From an uncultured Ruminococcus sp. (GTDB lineage Bacteria > Bacillota > Clostridia > Oscillospirales > Ruminococcaceae), in assembly GCA_946537515.1 (NCBI GenBank), contig CAMNFV010000002.1:1-55458 (forward strand): 55,458 nucleotides of DNA, read 5' to 3'. Under the pieces are notes generated by a model. That model was not told where the DNA came from. It searched no databases and saw only the letters and a program-made list of their open reading frames with translations. Position numbers and translations under genes: made by a program. Shown here piece after piece: positions 1-8,472 of this stretch (positions within the stretch are counted from its first letter, which is position 1; the number at the start of each line of letters is the position of its first letter).

Positions 1-916
1 TCGGAGCCGGAGGCGGCGGAGCAGTCTGCGGCAGCGAGGTCGGGACAGTCGGAATTGCAAACTGTGCAAGCACATCATCTGCATTCTGCGCGACCGGAGC
101 AGGCATCGGAGTCGGTGCAGCAATCGGAGCCGGAGGCGGCGGAGCAGTCTGCGGCAGCGAGGTCGGGACAGTCGGAATTGCGAACTGTGCGAGCACGTCA
201 TCTGCATTCTGCGCAACCGGAGTCGGTGCAGCAATCGGAGCCGGAGGCGGCGGAGCAGTCTGCGGCAGCGAGGTCGGGACAGTCGGGACAGCAAACTGTG
301 CAAGCACATCTTCAGCATTCTGCGCAACCGGAGTCGGTGCAGAGATCGGAGCCGGAGGCGGCGGAGCAGTCTGCGGCAGCGAAGACGGAACTGTCGGAAT
401 CGCAAACTGAGAAAGAACATCCTGCGGTGCAGACTGAACCGGAGTCGGAGCCGGCATCGGTACCGGAGGCGGCGGAGTCGGGGTCGGTGTTTCGATCGGC
501 TGCTGCGGAGTCTGCATAGCCTTTCTCATCGAAGGCGGAATATAGCCGCCGCCCGAACTCGGGCTGGGGCTGGAGCTTCTGCTCACAGGCTGAGCAGCCG
601 GAGCCGGTGCAGGCTGTGCGGCCGGTGCCTCATGATGATGCTTGGCAGCAGCGCGCTCCCGCTTCATCATCTTCTGTTCTTCCTTGATTTGTGCAGCCAA
701 CTCTTTGTTTGCTTCACGAATCATTTTTTTTGCGATGACAGTCTTGCATTTTTCGCATGTCAGCTGAACGACATCCGTCAAAGTACCGGAACTAGTGAAC
801 ATGCCGACATTTTCAGGCTTTAACAGGTTGATTCCACAGGCAGTTTTTTTACCGTTCTCTGTTCCGTGGACGATTTTCGGGCTTCCCTTTGTTGTTGATA
901 ACAGATCTACGTGCAT
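1..916 (-). CDS. Proline-rich repeat protein with N-terminal Cys motif, C-terminus outside window
   Basis: Seen by reverse translation; the ORF track misses it because it has no stop in the window. The start is an ATG at 916 behind GGAGGT with a 9-nt gap. Residues 1-75 form a compact basic domain with ACG and CEKCK cysteines, perhaps a small metal-binding knuckle. A charged helix with KHHHE follows, then a long Pro/Ala/Gln low-complexity tail. The tail contains at least three copies of a 37-residue unit and part of a fourth, with the conserved core DVLAQFAIPTVPTSLPQTAP. There is no signal peptide and no membrane segment in the visible part, so it is probably cytoplasmic. I recognise no family. 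A SigA-type promoter lies just upstream. The plus-strand 154-aa ORF here is a shadow of the repeats. Confidence 0.8.
   Translation of the reverse strand, partial: MHVDLLSTTKGSPKIVHGTENGKKTACGINLLKPENVGMFTSSGTLTDVVQLTCEKCKTVIAKKMIREANKELAAQIKEEQKMMKRERAAAKHHHEAPAAQPAPAPAAQPVSRSSSPSPSSGGGYIPPSMRKAMQTPQQPIETPTPTPPPPVPMPAPTPVQSAPQDVLSQFAIPTVPSSLPQTAPPPPAPISAPTPVAQNAEDVLAQFAVPTVPTSLPQTAPPPPAPIAAPTPVAQNADDVLAQFAIPTVPTSLPQTAPPPPAPIAAPTPMPAPVAQNADDVLAQFAIPTVPTSLPQTAPPPPAP
21..460 (-). repeat. Tandem 111-nt coding repeats
   Basis: The word gcagtctgcggcagcga starts at 21, 144, 255 and 366 on plus. The spacings are 123, 111 and 111 nt. The unit is 37 codons, and the 123-nt unit has four extra codons reading Pro-Met-Pro-Ala. 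All copies are in frame in the proline-rich gene. Copies differ by synonymous and conservative changes, so they are not very recent duplications. Too regular in reading frame and lacking unique spacers to be CRISPR. Confidence 0.85.
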
Positions 917-958
917 GTAAACATTACCTCCGCTGGGGTTTATTTTTCTACTCTTACC

Positions 959-987
959 ATTATACTACACTTCTCAAAAAAAATCAA
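959..987 (-). promoter_or_regulatory. SigA-type promoter of the proline-repeat gene
   Basis: On the minus strand TTGATT (987-982), a 17-nt spacer and TATAAT (964-959), about 43 nt before the start codon. Confidence 0.75.
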
Positions 988-1109
988 CACTTTTGCGAAG
1001 ATGAAGAAAATTTTGTCTAGTTTTTTGTGCATTACGGAAAAGACGTGTACACTTTTTGGCATTCCTGACAGTTTTTTTCATCTTTCGACAAGTTTTAGAA
1101 TTTGATTAT

Positions 1110-1147
1110 GAAAAGAAACTGTCTCCGGCCATTATTTCCGGAGACAG
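1110..1147 (-). terminator. Rho-independent terminator of the ABC transporter operon
   Basis: Ten-bp stem CTGTCTCCGG / CCGGAGACAG (1119-1128 with 1138-1147). On minus it is followed by TTTCTTTT. The permease stop codon lies in the loop. The remaining bases 988-1109 are T-rich on plus and show no gene. Confidence 0.8.
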
Positions 1148-3192
1148 CATGTAAGGAAATGAACGAAATCAAAATGATTCATTTGCGTGATTCCGCTTTC
1201 TGCGAGTGCACTCGGCAGGAGCAGAATGACCATTGCGATCAGCAGCGCTTTCTGCGGTGTGCGGCTGTACTTGCTGATAATGCATATGATTGCAGTCAGC
1301 ACTAGAGTCGCAAGCTCCCGCAGTACGAAATGCAGAACGATGCAGCTTCGTAATGTGATTCGGAACGGGATCCGGCGGAGCATTTCCAGGCTTTGTGCGG
1401 GTGCATTCAGATCGGGAAAACCGACATCTGAAAGAAGATGCAGCAGATAGACGCCGTGCAGCCCCGTGACTGCAATCAGAGTCAGGATGAGAATCCAAAC
1501 AGATTGTGCGCACAGAATGCCGGTTCTGCCTCTTTTTGTACTTCGCAGCAGCATTCTTGTTTCATAGCGGTTGTCGTAGGCGCGGATGCCGGAGAAAGCA
1601 AAGATCAGATAGAGCAGCAGCACCATGCAGCACCGTCGTTCTGCTGCGGATTCCTGAAACAGAATGATATAGGAATTTTGCTGAATGAACCATGCCGGCC
1701 TTCCGGTATCCCGCTGATAACGTGCGACTTTCAGCATCGCATTCAGCAGCTGACTGTATTGTTTCAGATCGTTTTGTGTTTTTGTGATATTGGCTTGAAT
1801 CCGGGAAATCTCGCGGTCCGGCTCGTGATTCAGATAGGCTTTTGCAAGGGCGATCTGACTGTGCTTGATGCTGCGCGCTTCCCCGGCTACAATATACGCG
1901 GCACGCTTAATCTTTTCCTGTGTGACTTCTCCGGAATACTGCGAATAGAATCGTTCTGTCACGGAATTGACCGGCACATAGATATGGATATCCCGCCAGA
2001 GAGAAAACCCGAGCAGCCCGGTTATCAGCAGAAGAAGAAGTCCTTTTTGCGCAATCAGCAGCTTCCAGCCCTCACATCCGAAGAGCGAATGCACCGGAAG
2101 ATGCCTTGTCTGAAATTTTGCAAGCTTCTCTTTGATCGTTTCCATTCGCTGCCCGAGCTTTTTCGGATACGACGCACCGATCAGCCACAGGCAGAGCAGC
2201 GCTGCGACCAGAAACAACAGAATACAGCAGATCAGCATATCTCCGAGAAATCCGGATGGATGTGCAAACCAGTTGAGATTGCAGTATTGCGTAAAGAATA
2301 TGTCCGCATCGAGCGCTGCAAAGACATTGAGGAATTTCAGATGATTGATGCCCGAGGTCGGGACAATGAGTCGGTACAGCAGATATGCGCCGCCGAGCCA
2401 GACTGCGGAGAGCGTCCAGCCCATGATCGGATGAAACCTTGCCAGCGTCACCCAGACAATCAGCGAAATCACCGAAAGCGCAAGCGTTTTCATGCAGCCT
2501 GCGGCGAATAAATATCCGCCGACCGTCACGCGAAGTGCGCAGACCTGATATTCCGGAATGGATTGAATCGGACGCAGAAATCCGGGATTGCCGTAAAACT
2601 TGCAGGTGAACAGAATATTGCCCCCGTACAGCATCACGACCGATGCCGCCGAGATCAGTATCACAGCGAGAATCCGCCATGCGCAGAGCGGAACCCTGCC
2701 GTGCTTGGTCGAACGTGTCAGGTCGCCGACCGCCGTATCTGCATCCGCAAGCATTTCAAGTATGAGCAGCAGCGGTGCGATCAGCAGCAGATAATCCGTG
2801 ATTGCATAGTCTTTGACCGCATTGATGCCGCGGTTCTCGCCGTCCCGCAGCTGAATGCCTGTAAGTCTGCGGTAGGTTTTGGCCGTGCGCTCCAGATTTC
2901 GGTTGATGTAAGCGCTTTTCTCTGTCAGGCTGCTGAGGATTGACTGCGCCTGTGACTGATTCTGCACATATTCGAGATATGCCGGATAATCTTCTTTGAG
3001 ATACTTTTCGGTTTTCTTATGCTCATCGAGCTTGGTGTTGATGCCCCACATCCGCATACTATTGTAATATGCAATATCTTCCTCACGCCTTGTCCTGCAA
3101 AATCCGGAGAACATTGCGAGATTCACGACCGCGATCATCAGCAGGATGATGATGCGTTTCGGTGAGAGGAGCAGTCTTTGCAGTTCAGCCAT
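1132..3192 (-). CDS. Large ABC-2-like permease protein
   Basis: A 686-aa integral membrane protein, last gene of a five-gene operon and overlapping the ATPase gene by 8 nt. One membrane span (about 13-31) is followed by a charged outside segment of about 100 residues. A bundle of roughly six spans (about 130-335) comes next. The pattern then repeats: span at about 380-400, an outside segment of about 110 residues, then four more spans. The two-fold layout looks like an internal duplication of an ABC-2-type half-permease. The substrate cannot be read from sequence. Its pairing with an ATPase and an ECF sigma module suggests envelope stress or antimicrobial export, which is inference. The start ATG has AAAGGAG 9 nt upstream. 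Confidence 0.75.
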   Translation of the reverse strand: MAELQRLLLSPKRIIILLMIAVVNLAMFSGFCRTRREEDIAYYNSMRMWGINTKLDEHKKTEKYLKEDYPAYLEYVQNQSQAQSILSSLTEKSAYINRNLERTAKTYRRLTGIQLRDGENRGINAVKDYAITDYLLLIAPLLLILEMLADADTAVGDLTRSTKHGRVPLCAWRILAVILISAASVVMLYGGNILFTCKFYGNPGFLRPIQSIPEYQVCALRVTVGGYLFAAGCMKTLALSVISLIVWVTLARFHPIMGWTLSAVWLGGAYLLYRLIVPTSGINHLKFLNVFAALDADIFFTQYCNLNWFAHPSGFLGDMLICCILLFLVAALLCLWLIGASYPKKLGQRMETIKEKLAKFQTRHLPVHSLFGCEGWKLLIAQKGLLLLLITGLLGFSLWRDIHIYVPVNSVTERFYSQYSGEVTQEKIKRAAYIVAGEARSIKHSQIALAKAYLNHEPDREISRIQANITKTQNDLKQYSQLLNAMLKVARYQRDTGRPAWFIQQNSYIILFQESAAERRCCMVLLLYLIFAFSGIRAYDNRYETRMLLRSTKRGRTGILCAQSVWILILTLIAVTGLHGVYLLHLLSDVGFPDLNAPAQSLEMLRRIPFRITLRSCIVLHFVLRELATLVLTAIICIISKYSRTPQKALLIAMVILLLPSALAESGITQMNHFDFVHFLTCCLRK

Positions 3193-4069
3193 ATTGCCTG
3201 TCTCCTTTGAGATAGAGGTGGCAGACGTCTTCGAGTGTCAGGTTCTCAAAGACCGGTTTACAGCCGTCCGGCAGGGGATCATCCGCGATCCGCAGCACAA
3301 AGCCGTCGCGATGCTGCGCGATTTCACCGTTCGGGTATTGCTCCTGCAAGGCTCGGATCTCGTCATATGTACCGGAGAATTCGCCGATCTTGCCCTCTGC
3401 ATTCGCGAGCAGATTCTGCGGCGTATCAAATGCGATCACCTTGCCGCCGCGTATCAGCAGCACCTGCTTTGCAATACATGCGATATCGCTGACGACATGC
3501 GTCGCGAGCAGGACAATACGGTCGCGTGCCAGCTCTGCAATATCGTTTCGGATCCGGATGCGCTCTTCCGGGTCGAGCCCTGCGGTCGGTTCATCGAGTA
3601 TGAGTACCTGCGGCTTCCCGAGCATACTCGATGCGAGCAATACCCGCTGCCGCATACCGCCGGAGAATGTCCCGATTTTCTTATGTGCCGCATGTGTCAG
3701 ATTGACCGCTTCCAGCATTTTATCGGTTTCCTCGCGGATTTCCTTTTTCTTCATGCCTTTCAGCGCGCCCATATAATAGAGAAACCGCTTTGCCGTGAAA
3801 TCATCATAGACGCCCTGAAGCTGCGGCGTATAGCCGACGAGCTCCCGCCATTTCCGTCCCATTTTGAGAATATCCTTGCCATTCCAGAGAATTTCGCCTT
3901 TGGTACGCGGCATATGGTCGGTCATAAGTTTCATCAGCGTTGATTTACCCGCACCGTTCGCGCCGAGCAGTCCGGTGACACCGGGTTCCAGCGTGAAGCT
4001 GACATCCGAGAGCGCCCAAAAGTCACCGTATTGCTTGGAGAGATACCGGATTTCCAGTTTGTTCACCAT
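3185..4069 (-). CDS. ABC transporter ATP-binding protein
   Basis: About 294 aa. Walker A is GANGAGKS, the signature is FSGGMRQR, Walker B with D-loop is LILDEPTAGLDP, and a switch His lies in LLATHVVSD. These mark a functional ABC ATPase of the ABC-2 (drug or lantibiotic efflux) type. The track starts at a GTG (4075) that abuts the upstream stop. The ATG two codons later (4069) has GGTGAG 5 nt upstream and is preferred. It would power the permease encoded next in the operon. A C-terminal extension of about 80 residues follows the nucleotide-binding fold, as is common in this subfamily. Confidence 0.88.
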   Translation of the reverse strand: MVNKLEIRYLSKQYGDFWALSDVSFTLEPGVTGLLGANGAGKSTLMKLMTDHMPRTKGEILWNGKDILKMGRKWRELVGYTPQLQGVYDDFTAKRFLYYMGALKGMKKKEIREETDKMLEAVNLTHAAHKKIGTFSGGMRQRVLLASSMLGKPQVLILDEPTAGLDPEERIRIRNDIAELARDRIVLLATHVVSDIACIAKQVLLIRGGKVIAFDTPQNLLANAEGKIGEFSGTYDEIRALQEQYPNGEIAQHRDGFVLRIADDPLPDGCKPVFENLTLEDVCHLYLKGDRQYG

Positions 4070-4075
4070 ATGCAC

Positions 4076-5902
4076 TCACCATTTTTTTACCCAGCGGATA
4101 AAGAGCGGCTTTGCATTCATATCTCCGAACAGTTCCTCGCGGGAGATGCGGTATACCGAGGTCTGATCGTCAAAATAGAAATCTGCGCCGTCATAGCGGA
4201 TCAGTTCTTCATTTCCTGAGACAGACGGCTTCCAGTTATGCGCGATCGCATACTGAATATCCTCTTCGGTCAGATCTTCCGGCCTGATATAGGTTTTCTC
4301 GTCCTTGTGGTAACCGCCGGAAGCAAGCTGCGCACGGATATATTCCTCAGGATATTCGATATTCTTCATCTCACCGAGATTTGCTGTTTGCAGGATTTTG
4401 CCGTTATGATCCAGCTCTGCGATGTATTCAGAAACCGGGTTATTCATTTGAACTTCGTCCTTTTGTTTAAAGCGGTGATCGGATAACTGCCATGTCACAT
4501 AGACATGATCAGCATCTGCAAGAAGCGCTTCCGGGAAGAACCCAGCCTGATCGTTTTCAAGCATTTCCGGTTCAAACCATGCGGCCTGTGTTTTTGCAAG
4601 CTCCGAAAAACTGATGATTTCCTTGTCCTCTCCCGTTTGCAGATTGTATGCGTGCAGCATCGCATCATTGTAATCGTTTATGCTGTATGAGTAATAGACA
4701 TAATCACCGGCTGCGGCATAGAATTGCGCATATTCTGATTTGATACTGACAACCTGTTCGATCTGCCCGGTGCTGCATTTGATGCGGAATATACCGGATC
4801 CCTTGAGCTTGTCGCGCCAGTCGCTTTCATATTTGTGCAGATAGACATAGTCACCGATACCCTTGAGCCGTGCGCCGCGAAACCACGGATGATAATCCTT
4901 TTGCAGTTCGCCGGATGTGGCAAGAACCGTGACTTTCTGCTTCTCCGGTTCATAGCAGTAAAGATCATATTTGCCGCTGACATCCTGCGAGGAGATTTCC
5001 ATGTTCTCGTCATAAGTATTGAGAATGCGCTGATAGACACAGAGAAACCAGAGCTGCCCGCGGTGTGCGATCAGTTCACATTCCAGATTGCTGCAAGTCG
5101 TATTGAGATCTTCATTCAGAACGGCCACCTGCTTGATTTCGGTGCCGTCCGGGGCATAGCGCAGCAGAACAGTCGGGAATTTCTCGCATTGCTCTTTCTT
5201 CTCCAGATATTCGCGCTCATCGGTTGCGATCGCATAGACATAGCCGTCCAGGTAGACCGGATCGGAAAGCAGCGTGTATGTGCGGGTGGTCGCCGTGCAG
5301 AATTCATTGCCGTCATGCAGACAGTTCGGCTTTGCGCAGACATAGACTGTCTCGCCGGATGCTTCATCATAATAGCGCAGCGCAGAGGAACTGCCGGAAG
5401 CGCTCTTATCGAGTGCTGCATCCTCTGTACCGAGGAAGAAGAAGCCCTTGCCGTTCTTTGCGCAGCCGTGGCAGTCGGGCTCGTCCTGCTGATCGGTCAG
5501 GTTCGGCGCGATGATCGCCTGCATGAGATCATTCTCTGTGACGGAGTTTTCGGTTGTCTGCTTTTTTGTTTCCGTGCTGCTTTCCTCTGCCTGTTTGCTG
5601 CCGTCATGCGGCTTGCGGCTGCTCCATGCGACGGCTGCGACGGTTCCGCCGATTGTCAGAAGCGCTGCCGCAAGAATCAGCAGATACATGCGCGCCTGTT
5701 TGCGTTCTTTTTTCATACGAGCCTCCTGTTCCCGGTATACCGTATAGTAGTGCGGTACTTGCGTCAATTCCGTATCCTCCGGCGACGGTGTTTCTGTTTG
5801 CTCCGGTAGGGCTTCCCGCAGCTTTGCCTCGATTTCGCTGCGCTGCTGCTGTGTCCAGCGGATGCTTCCGACCGCACGGCGATAATCCTGCGGTCTCATC
5901 AT
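4076..5902 (-). CDS. Membrane-anchored sensor-like protein B, ECF-sigma partner
   Basis: 608 aa. The N-terminal cytoplasmic stretch carries IRWTQQQR. A single span lies at about 72-92, then a Ser/Thr linker and a large outer domain of about 480 residues with repeated GDYVY / LDGYVYAI strands, suggesting a beta-propeller. A landmark is VCAKPNCLHDGNEFC. It is paralogous to the protein encoded at 6380-8134: same N-terminal motif, same topology, same cysteine motif. The gene overlaps the sigma gene by 4 nt (ATGA). The likely role is to bind the sigma factor through the N-terminal tail and sense something outside; this is inference from position, since no zinc anti-sigma domain is present. ATGATG gives two possible starts behind GGGGGTG. 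Confidence 0.65.
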   Translation of the reverse strand: MMRPQDYRRAVGSIRWTQQQRSEIEAKLREALPEQTETPSPEDTELTQVPHYYTVYREQEARMKKERKQARMYLLILAAALLTIGGTVAAVAWSSRKPHDGSKQAEESSTETKKQTTENSVTENDLMQAIIAPNLTDQQDEPDCHGCAKNGKGFFFLGTEDAALDKSASGSSSALRYYDEASGETVYVCAKPNCLHDGNEFCTATTRTYTLLSDPVYLDGYVYAIATDEREYLEKKEQCEKFPTVLLRYAPDGTEIKQVAVLNEDLNTTCSNLECELIAHRGQLWFLCVYQRILNTYDENMEISSQDVSGKYDLYCYEPEKQKVTVLATSGELQKDYHPWFRGARLKGIGDYVYLHKYESDWRDKLKGSGIFRIKCSTGQIEQVVSIKSEYAQFYAAAGDYVYYSYSINDYNDAMLHAYNLQTGEDKEIISFSELAKTQAAWFEPEMLENDQAGFFPEALLADADHVYVTWQLSDHRFKQKDEVQMNNPVSEYIAELDHNGKILQTANLGEMKNIEYPEEYIRAQLASGGYHKDEKTYIRPEDLTEEDIQYAIAHNWKPSVSGNEELIRYDGADFYFDDQTSVYRISREELFGDMNAKPLFIRWVKKW

Positions 5903-6390
5903 GAAAGCACCCCCGATTCCCGGATTTCCATGCGGAGCTTTTCGTGACCGCGGCGCAGCTGCGCGCCGATCGTGTTTTCTTTTTTGCCGAGCATTTCAGC
6001 GATTTCACGAATCGTATAGCCCTCGCAGTCATGCAGATAGACCACAACATTATAGGGCGGCGGCAAAGCCTTAATCATCGCAATGATATCTTCGAGCGAA
6101 TCAGATTTCTCCGCCAGTTCGGATTCTTTGACATCCTCAAGGCTGACGCGCAGCTTTTTCCAGAGTGATTTCCGCAGATTGTTGCAGCGGTTGATGACGG
6201 CACGCAGGATATAGGCTTTCAGGTGCTCATCGCTTTCAAATTCACGCGGCTTGCGGTGCAGCGCGAAGAATACTTCCTGTGCAACATCCTCCGCATCGGC
6301 ACGGTTTCCGAGACAGCAGAAAGCCGCCTGCAATGCCGTATCACCGAATTTCCGGAACGCATAGAGTGCAATATTCTCTTCATTGAGCAT
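5899..6390 (-). CDS. ECF-family RNA polymerase sigma factor
   Basis: 163 aa from the ATG at 6390, chosen over the track start because GGAGGT lies 8 nt before it. Region 2 is visible as AEDVAQEVFFALHRKP. Region 4 is visible as the helix-turn-helix EGYTIREIAEMLGKKENTIGAQ. Region 4 ends in the usual RRGHEKLR. The gene sits between two paralogous membrane proteins and overlaps both, by 11 and 4 nt, so translation is coupled. It should direct RNA polymerase to a stress or surface-response regulon, probably including this operon. I found no matching ECF promoter, only a SigA-type one at 8266-8294. Confidence 0.9.
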   Translation of the reverse strand: MLNEENIALYAFRKFGDTALQAAFCCLGNRADAEDVAQEVFFALHRKPREFESDEHLKAYILRAVINRCNNLRKSLWKKLRVSLEDVKESELAEKSDSLEDIIAMIKALPPPYNVVVYLHDCEGYTIREIAEMLGKKENTIGAQLRRGHEKLRMEIRESGVLS

Positions 6391-8134
6391 TGCCGTGCAC
6401 CTCCCTTGTCGTAGAATACGCCTTCTGCCAATGCGGCGTACCGCTGAGCAGTTCGTCAACTGTCGTATAAATGGTATCGCTGACTTCTTCCTTGCCGCGT
6501 TTTTTCAGCGTTTCCGGATCGCCGCCGATACTATGCGTTGCATAGACGATATCGCCGTCGATTGCTTCCAGCGTGAGGAATTGGCTGTAACTGTGATAAC
6601 CGCCGTTATAGCCCTCATCCGTTTTGACTGTCTCTGACCAGTATTCATGCTTGTAGCCGGTATCGACTTCTTTTACGAGATTTCCGTCATAGTCATATAT
6701 GCTGATCATTGCAGGCTCTACTTTTTCACCGTCACCATAATAATAATCAATGCCCTCTGCAAAGATATAGCGGTCATTCATAAAGCGGATAAACCGGTCT
6801 CTGCCGAGAATAGGCTCATCAGCAGGCGCTTTGTCAAAATCGGGTGTGATTTTCTTCTCTTCACGGGTTTCAAGGTCAATGATATAGAATTCGTATAACG
6901 AACCGCCGCCCGGAACTTTGGTTTCTTTGCTGCGGATTGCATGTGTTGCGGACATGCAGACGAAGTGATCGCCGGTGATGAGGATTTCCTCTTTATCATC
7001 CGTGACATCGCCGGTCAGGAGCGAGAGGCGCGAGAGTCCCTGTCCGCCTGACCAGTCATTTCTGGTGCGGGAGAAATAGAGATAGTCACCGTATGCATAG
7101 AGATCGCGCGGCGCTTCATTGACATGGTTGACTGTCGGATCGCCCATTGCATCGTAAACAAGAACGGATTTGCCGGTCGCGAGCTCATAGCCCCAGATCT
7201 GCCAGCCGCCGCTTGTGAAGGTTTGCGTCCGGTGTGTAATCGGATTCTCGATCTCCTCACCGGCCTGCTGAAGCTGCACCAGACACCAGATATATCCGCG
7301 GTTGACAACGCAGTTTGCAGCACCGATGCCGCTGCCAAAATCGGCAAGTTCGGTGATCTCCGTGCCGTCCGGCGCATAGCGAAGCAGTACCTGCCGGCAG
7401 TTGTCAGGGGATGTGCCTTCTCCTTCCAGATAATTCTGCGAGAAGCGTGAGTCGGGCTTCAGATATTTGGTGGTCATCGTATAGAGATAGCCGTCATAAT
7501 ACTTCATATAAGATGCGGCGTAGTTGATCGTGGTCGCGGTACAGTATTCATCCGCTTCATGCAGACAGTTCGGCTTTGCGCAGACGGGAACTGTCTGACC
7601 TGTTTCCTTATCTGTATAGCAGAGCATCAGCTCTTCGGCATGACCGCCCCATTGATTCTGTTTATCCGTGAGTTCCACACGTTTGCGGTAATACCAGCCG
7701 TTTCCGGTCGGGACAAGATCCTGCAAATTGACGCTCGGATTCGCGTAGTGGTTAATATAATACGGTGTCTGTACTGTCTCGGATGTCAGATTCAGGACAG
7801 TACCGTTCTTCCAGGTGATTTCCAGCGTCCGCGGATGCTTTTTCGCATACGCTGCAACGCCTGCGATTGCGCCGCCGGTAGCAAGGATCGCCGCAGCCAG
7901 TCCGATCCACATGACTTTTCTCATTTTCTTTGCTTTCATTTCATTTTCCTCCAGATTCCGCATCGCTTCATGAGACTGCTTAAAGGTTTCCATGGGGTCC
8001 TCAAGCTCGTCGATCCAGTCATCAGGATCAACAGAAGCCTGCGGAGCAGCTTTGAGCTTTTCTTCGATTGCAGCGCGCTGCTGCTGCGTCCAGCGGATGC
8101 CTTGAACAGCCTGCTTATACTGTTGCTGCTTCAT
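6380..8134 (-). CDS. Membrane-anchored sensor-like protein A, ECF-sigma partner
   Basis: 584 aa from the ATG at 8134 (GGAGGT, 5-nt gap); the 16 extra codons in the track lack a ribosome binding site. Residues 1-85 are cytoplasmic and contain IRWTQQQR. A span lies at about 88-112, followed by an outer domain rich in aromatic strand motifs (YDGYLYTMTT, YGDYLYFSRT) consistent with a propeller. VCAKPNCLHEADEYC matches the paralogue downstream of the sigma gene. First gene of the operon. I infer a sigma-factor-restraining surface sensor, possibly for a wall polymer or peptide. No enzyme motif was seen. Confidence 0.65.
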   Translation of the reverse strand: MKQQQYKQAVQGIRWTQQQRAAIEEKLKAAPQASVDPDDWIDELEDPMETFKQSHEAMRNLEENEMKAKKMRKVMWIGLAAAILATGGAIAGVAAYAKKHPRTLEITWKNGTVLNLTSETVQTPYYINHYANPSVNLQDLVPTGNGWYYRKRVELTDKQNQWGGHAEELMLCYTDKETGQTVPVCAKPNCLHEADEYCTATTINYAASYMKYYDGYLYTMTTKYLKPDSRFSQNYLEGEGTSPDNCRQVLLRYAPDGTEITELADFGSGIGAANCVVNRGYIWCLVQLQQAGEEIENPITHRTQTFTSGGWQIWGYELATGKSVLVYDAMGDPTVNHVNEAPRDLYAYGDYLYFSRTRNDWSGGQGLSRLSLLTGDVTDDKEEILITGDHFVCMSATHAIRSKETKVPGGGSLYEFYIIDLETREEKKITPDFDKAPADEPILGRDRFIRFMNDRYIFAEGIDYYYGDGEKVEPAMISIYDYDGNLVKEVDTGYKHEYWSETVKTDEGYNGGYHSYSQFLTLEAIDGDIVYATHSIGGDPETLKKRGKEEVSDTIYTTVDELLSGTPHWQKAYSTTREVHGNAQ

Positions 8135-8245
8135 ATCGTACCTCCGTTTCAGTTTCTTGAGGGGATTACATTGCCCGTTCACCTATAATACAGTTCGGGG
8201 ATTCGGATTTGTGCAGAGAAATGAAATGTTTATCTTTTAATTTAT

Positions 8246-8304
8246 AGTTGTATGCTGATATCTGTATCATACCATATCTTTGTCTGCAAATCAAGCATAC
8301 AACT
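8246..8304. promoter_or_regulatory. Perfect 11-bp inverted repeat bracketing the sensor operon promoter
   Basis: AGTTGTATGCT at 8246-8256 and its exact complement AGCATACAACT at 8294-8304, separated by 37 nt. One arm abuts the -35 box and the other begins just after the expected transcription start, a position suited to a repressor. No palindrome occurs within each arm. Confidence 0.5.
8266..8294 (-). promoter_or_regulatory. SigA-type promoter of the sensor/ECF/ABC operon
   Basis: Minus-strand TTGATT (8294-8289), 17-nt spacer, TATGAT (8271-8266), about 130 nt before the first gene. Confidence 0.7.
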
Positions 8305-8350
8305 TTTGAATGTATGTGAGGATTTGACAGTAATTATGCAAAATTGATAC

Positions 8351-8379
8351 TTTACAAACAATGCGGAATCTGTTATAAT
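8351..8379 (+). promoter_or_regulatory. SigA-type promoter of the first dockerin esterase
   Basis: TTTACA (8351-8356), 17-nt spacer, TATAAT (8374-8379), 93 nt before the start codon. A second -35-like TTGACA lies upstream at about 8325 without a good -10. Confidence 0.75.
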
Positions 8380-8472
8380 GTTACTAAAATAGACCGCTTA
8401 TGCGGAACCGACGGGGGGACAATTACGTCCGAACAAATCATATTAGACCGTACAAATAGGGGGAATCTGTTT

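Larger units (their letters stand above)
8135..8472. other. Divergent intergenic region, 338 nt, no gene
   Basis: Holds two divergent SigA-type promoters (8266-8294 minus, 8351-8379 plus) and an 11-bp inverted repeat around the minus promoter. It also holds a leader of about 85 nt for the plus gene with two small hairpins (CCGC/GCGG near 8394 and GGAC/GTCC near 8418). I could not match the leader to a riboswitch class. Confidence 0.6.

Noticed and set aside
1-460. Possible CRISPR array from evenly spaced repeats
   Set aside because: Units are contiguous, 111 nt, in frame and without unique spacers.
55-519. 154-aa plus ORF with Gln/Glu/Ala repeats
   Set aside because: Antisense shadow of the proline-rich repeat gene, which has a good RBS and promoter; the plus ORF has neither.
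1438-2511. 357-aa plus ORF
   Set aside because: Shadow of the ABC permease; no RBS, Cys/Gln-rich composition, no domain.
4835-5809. 324-aa plus ORF
   Set aside because: Antisense of sensor-like protein B; no RBS.
8380-8472. Riboswitch in the leader of the first esterase
   Set aside because: Only two 4-bp hairpins; no match with known aptamer features by eye.
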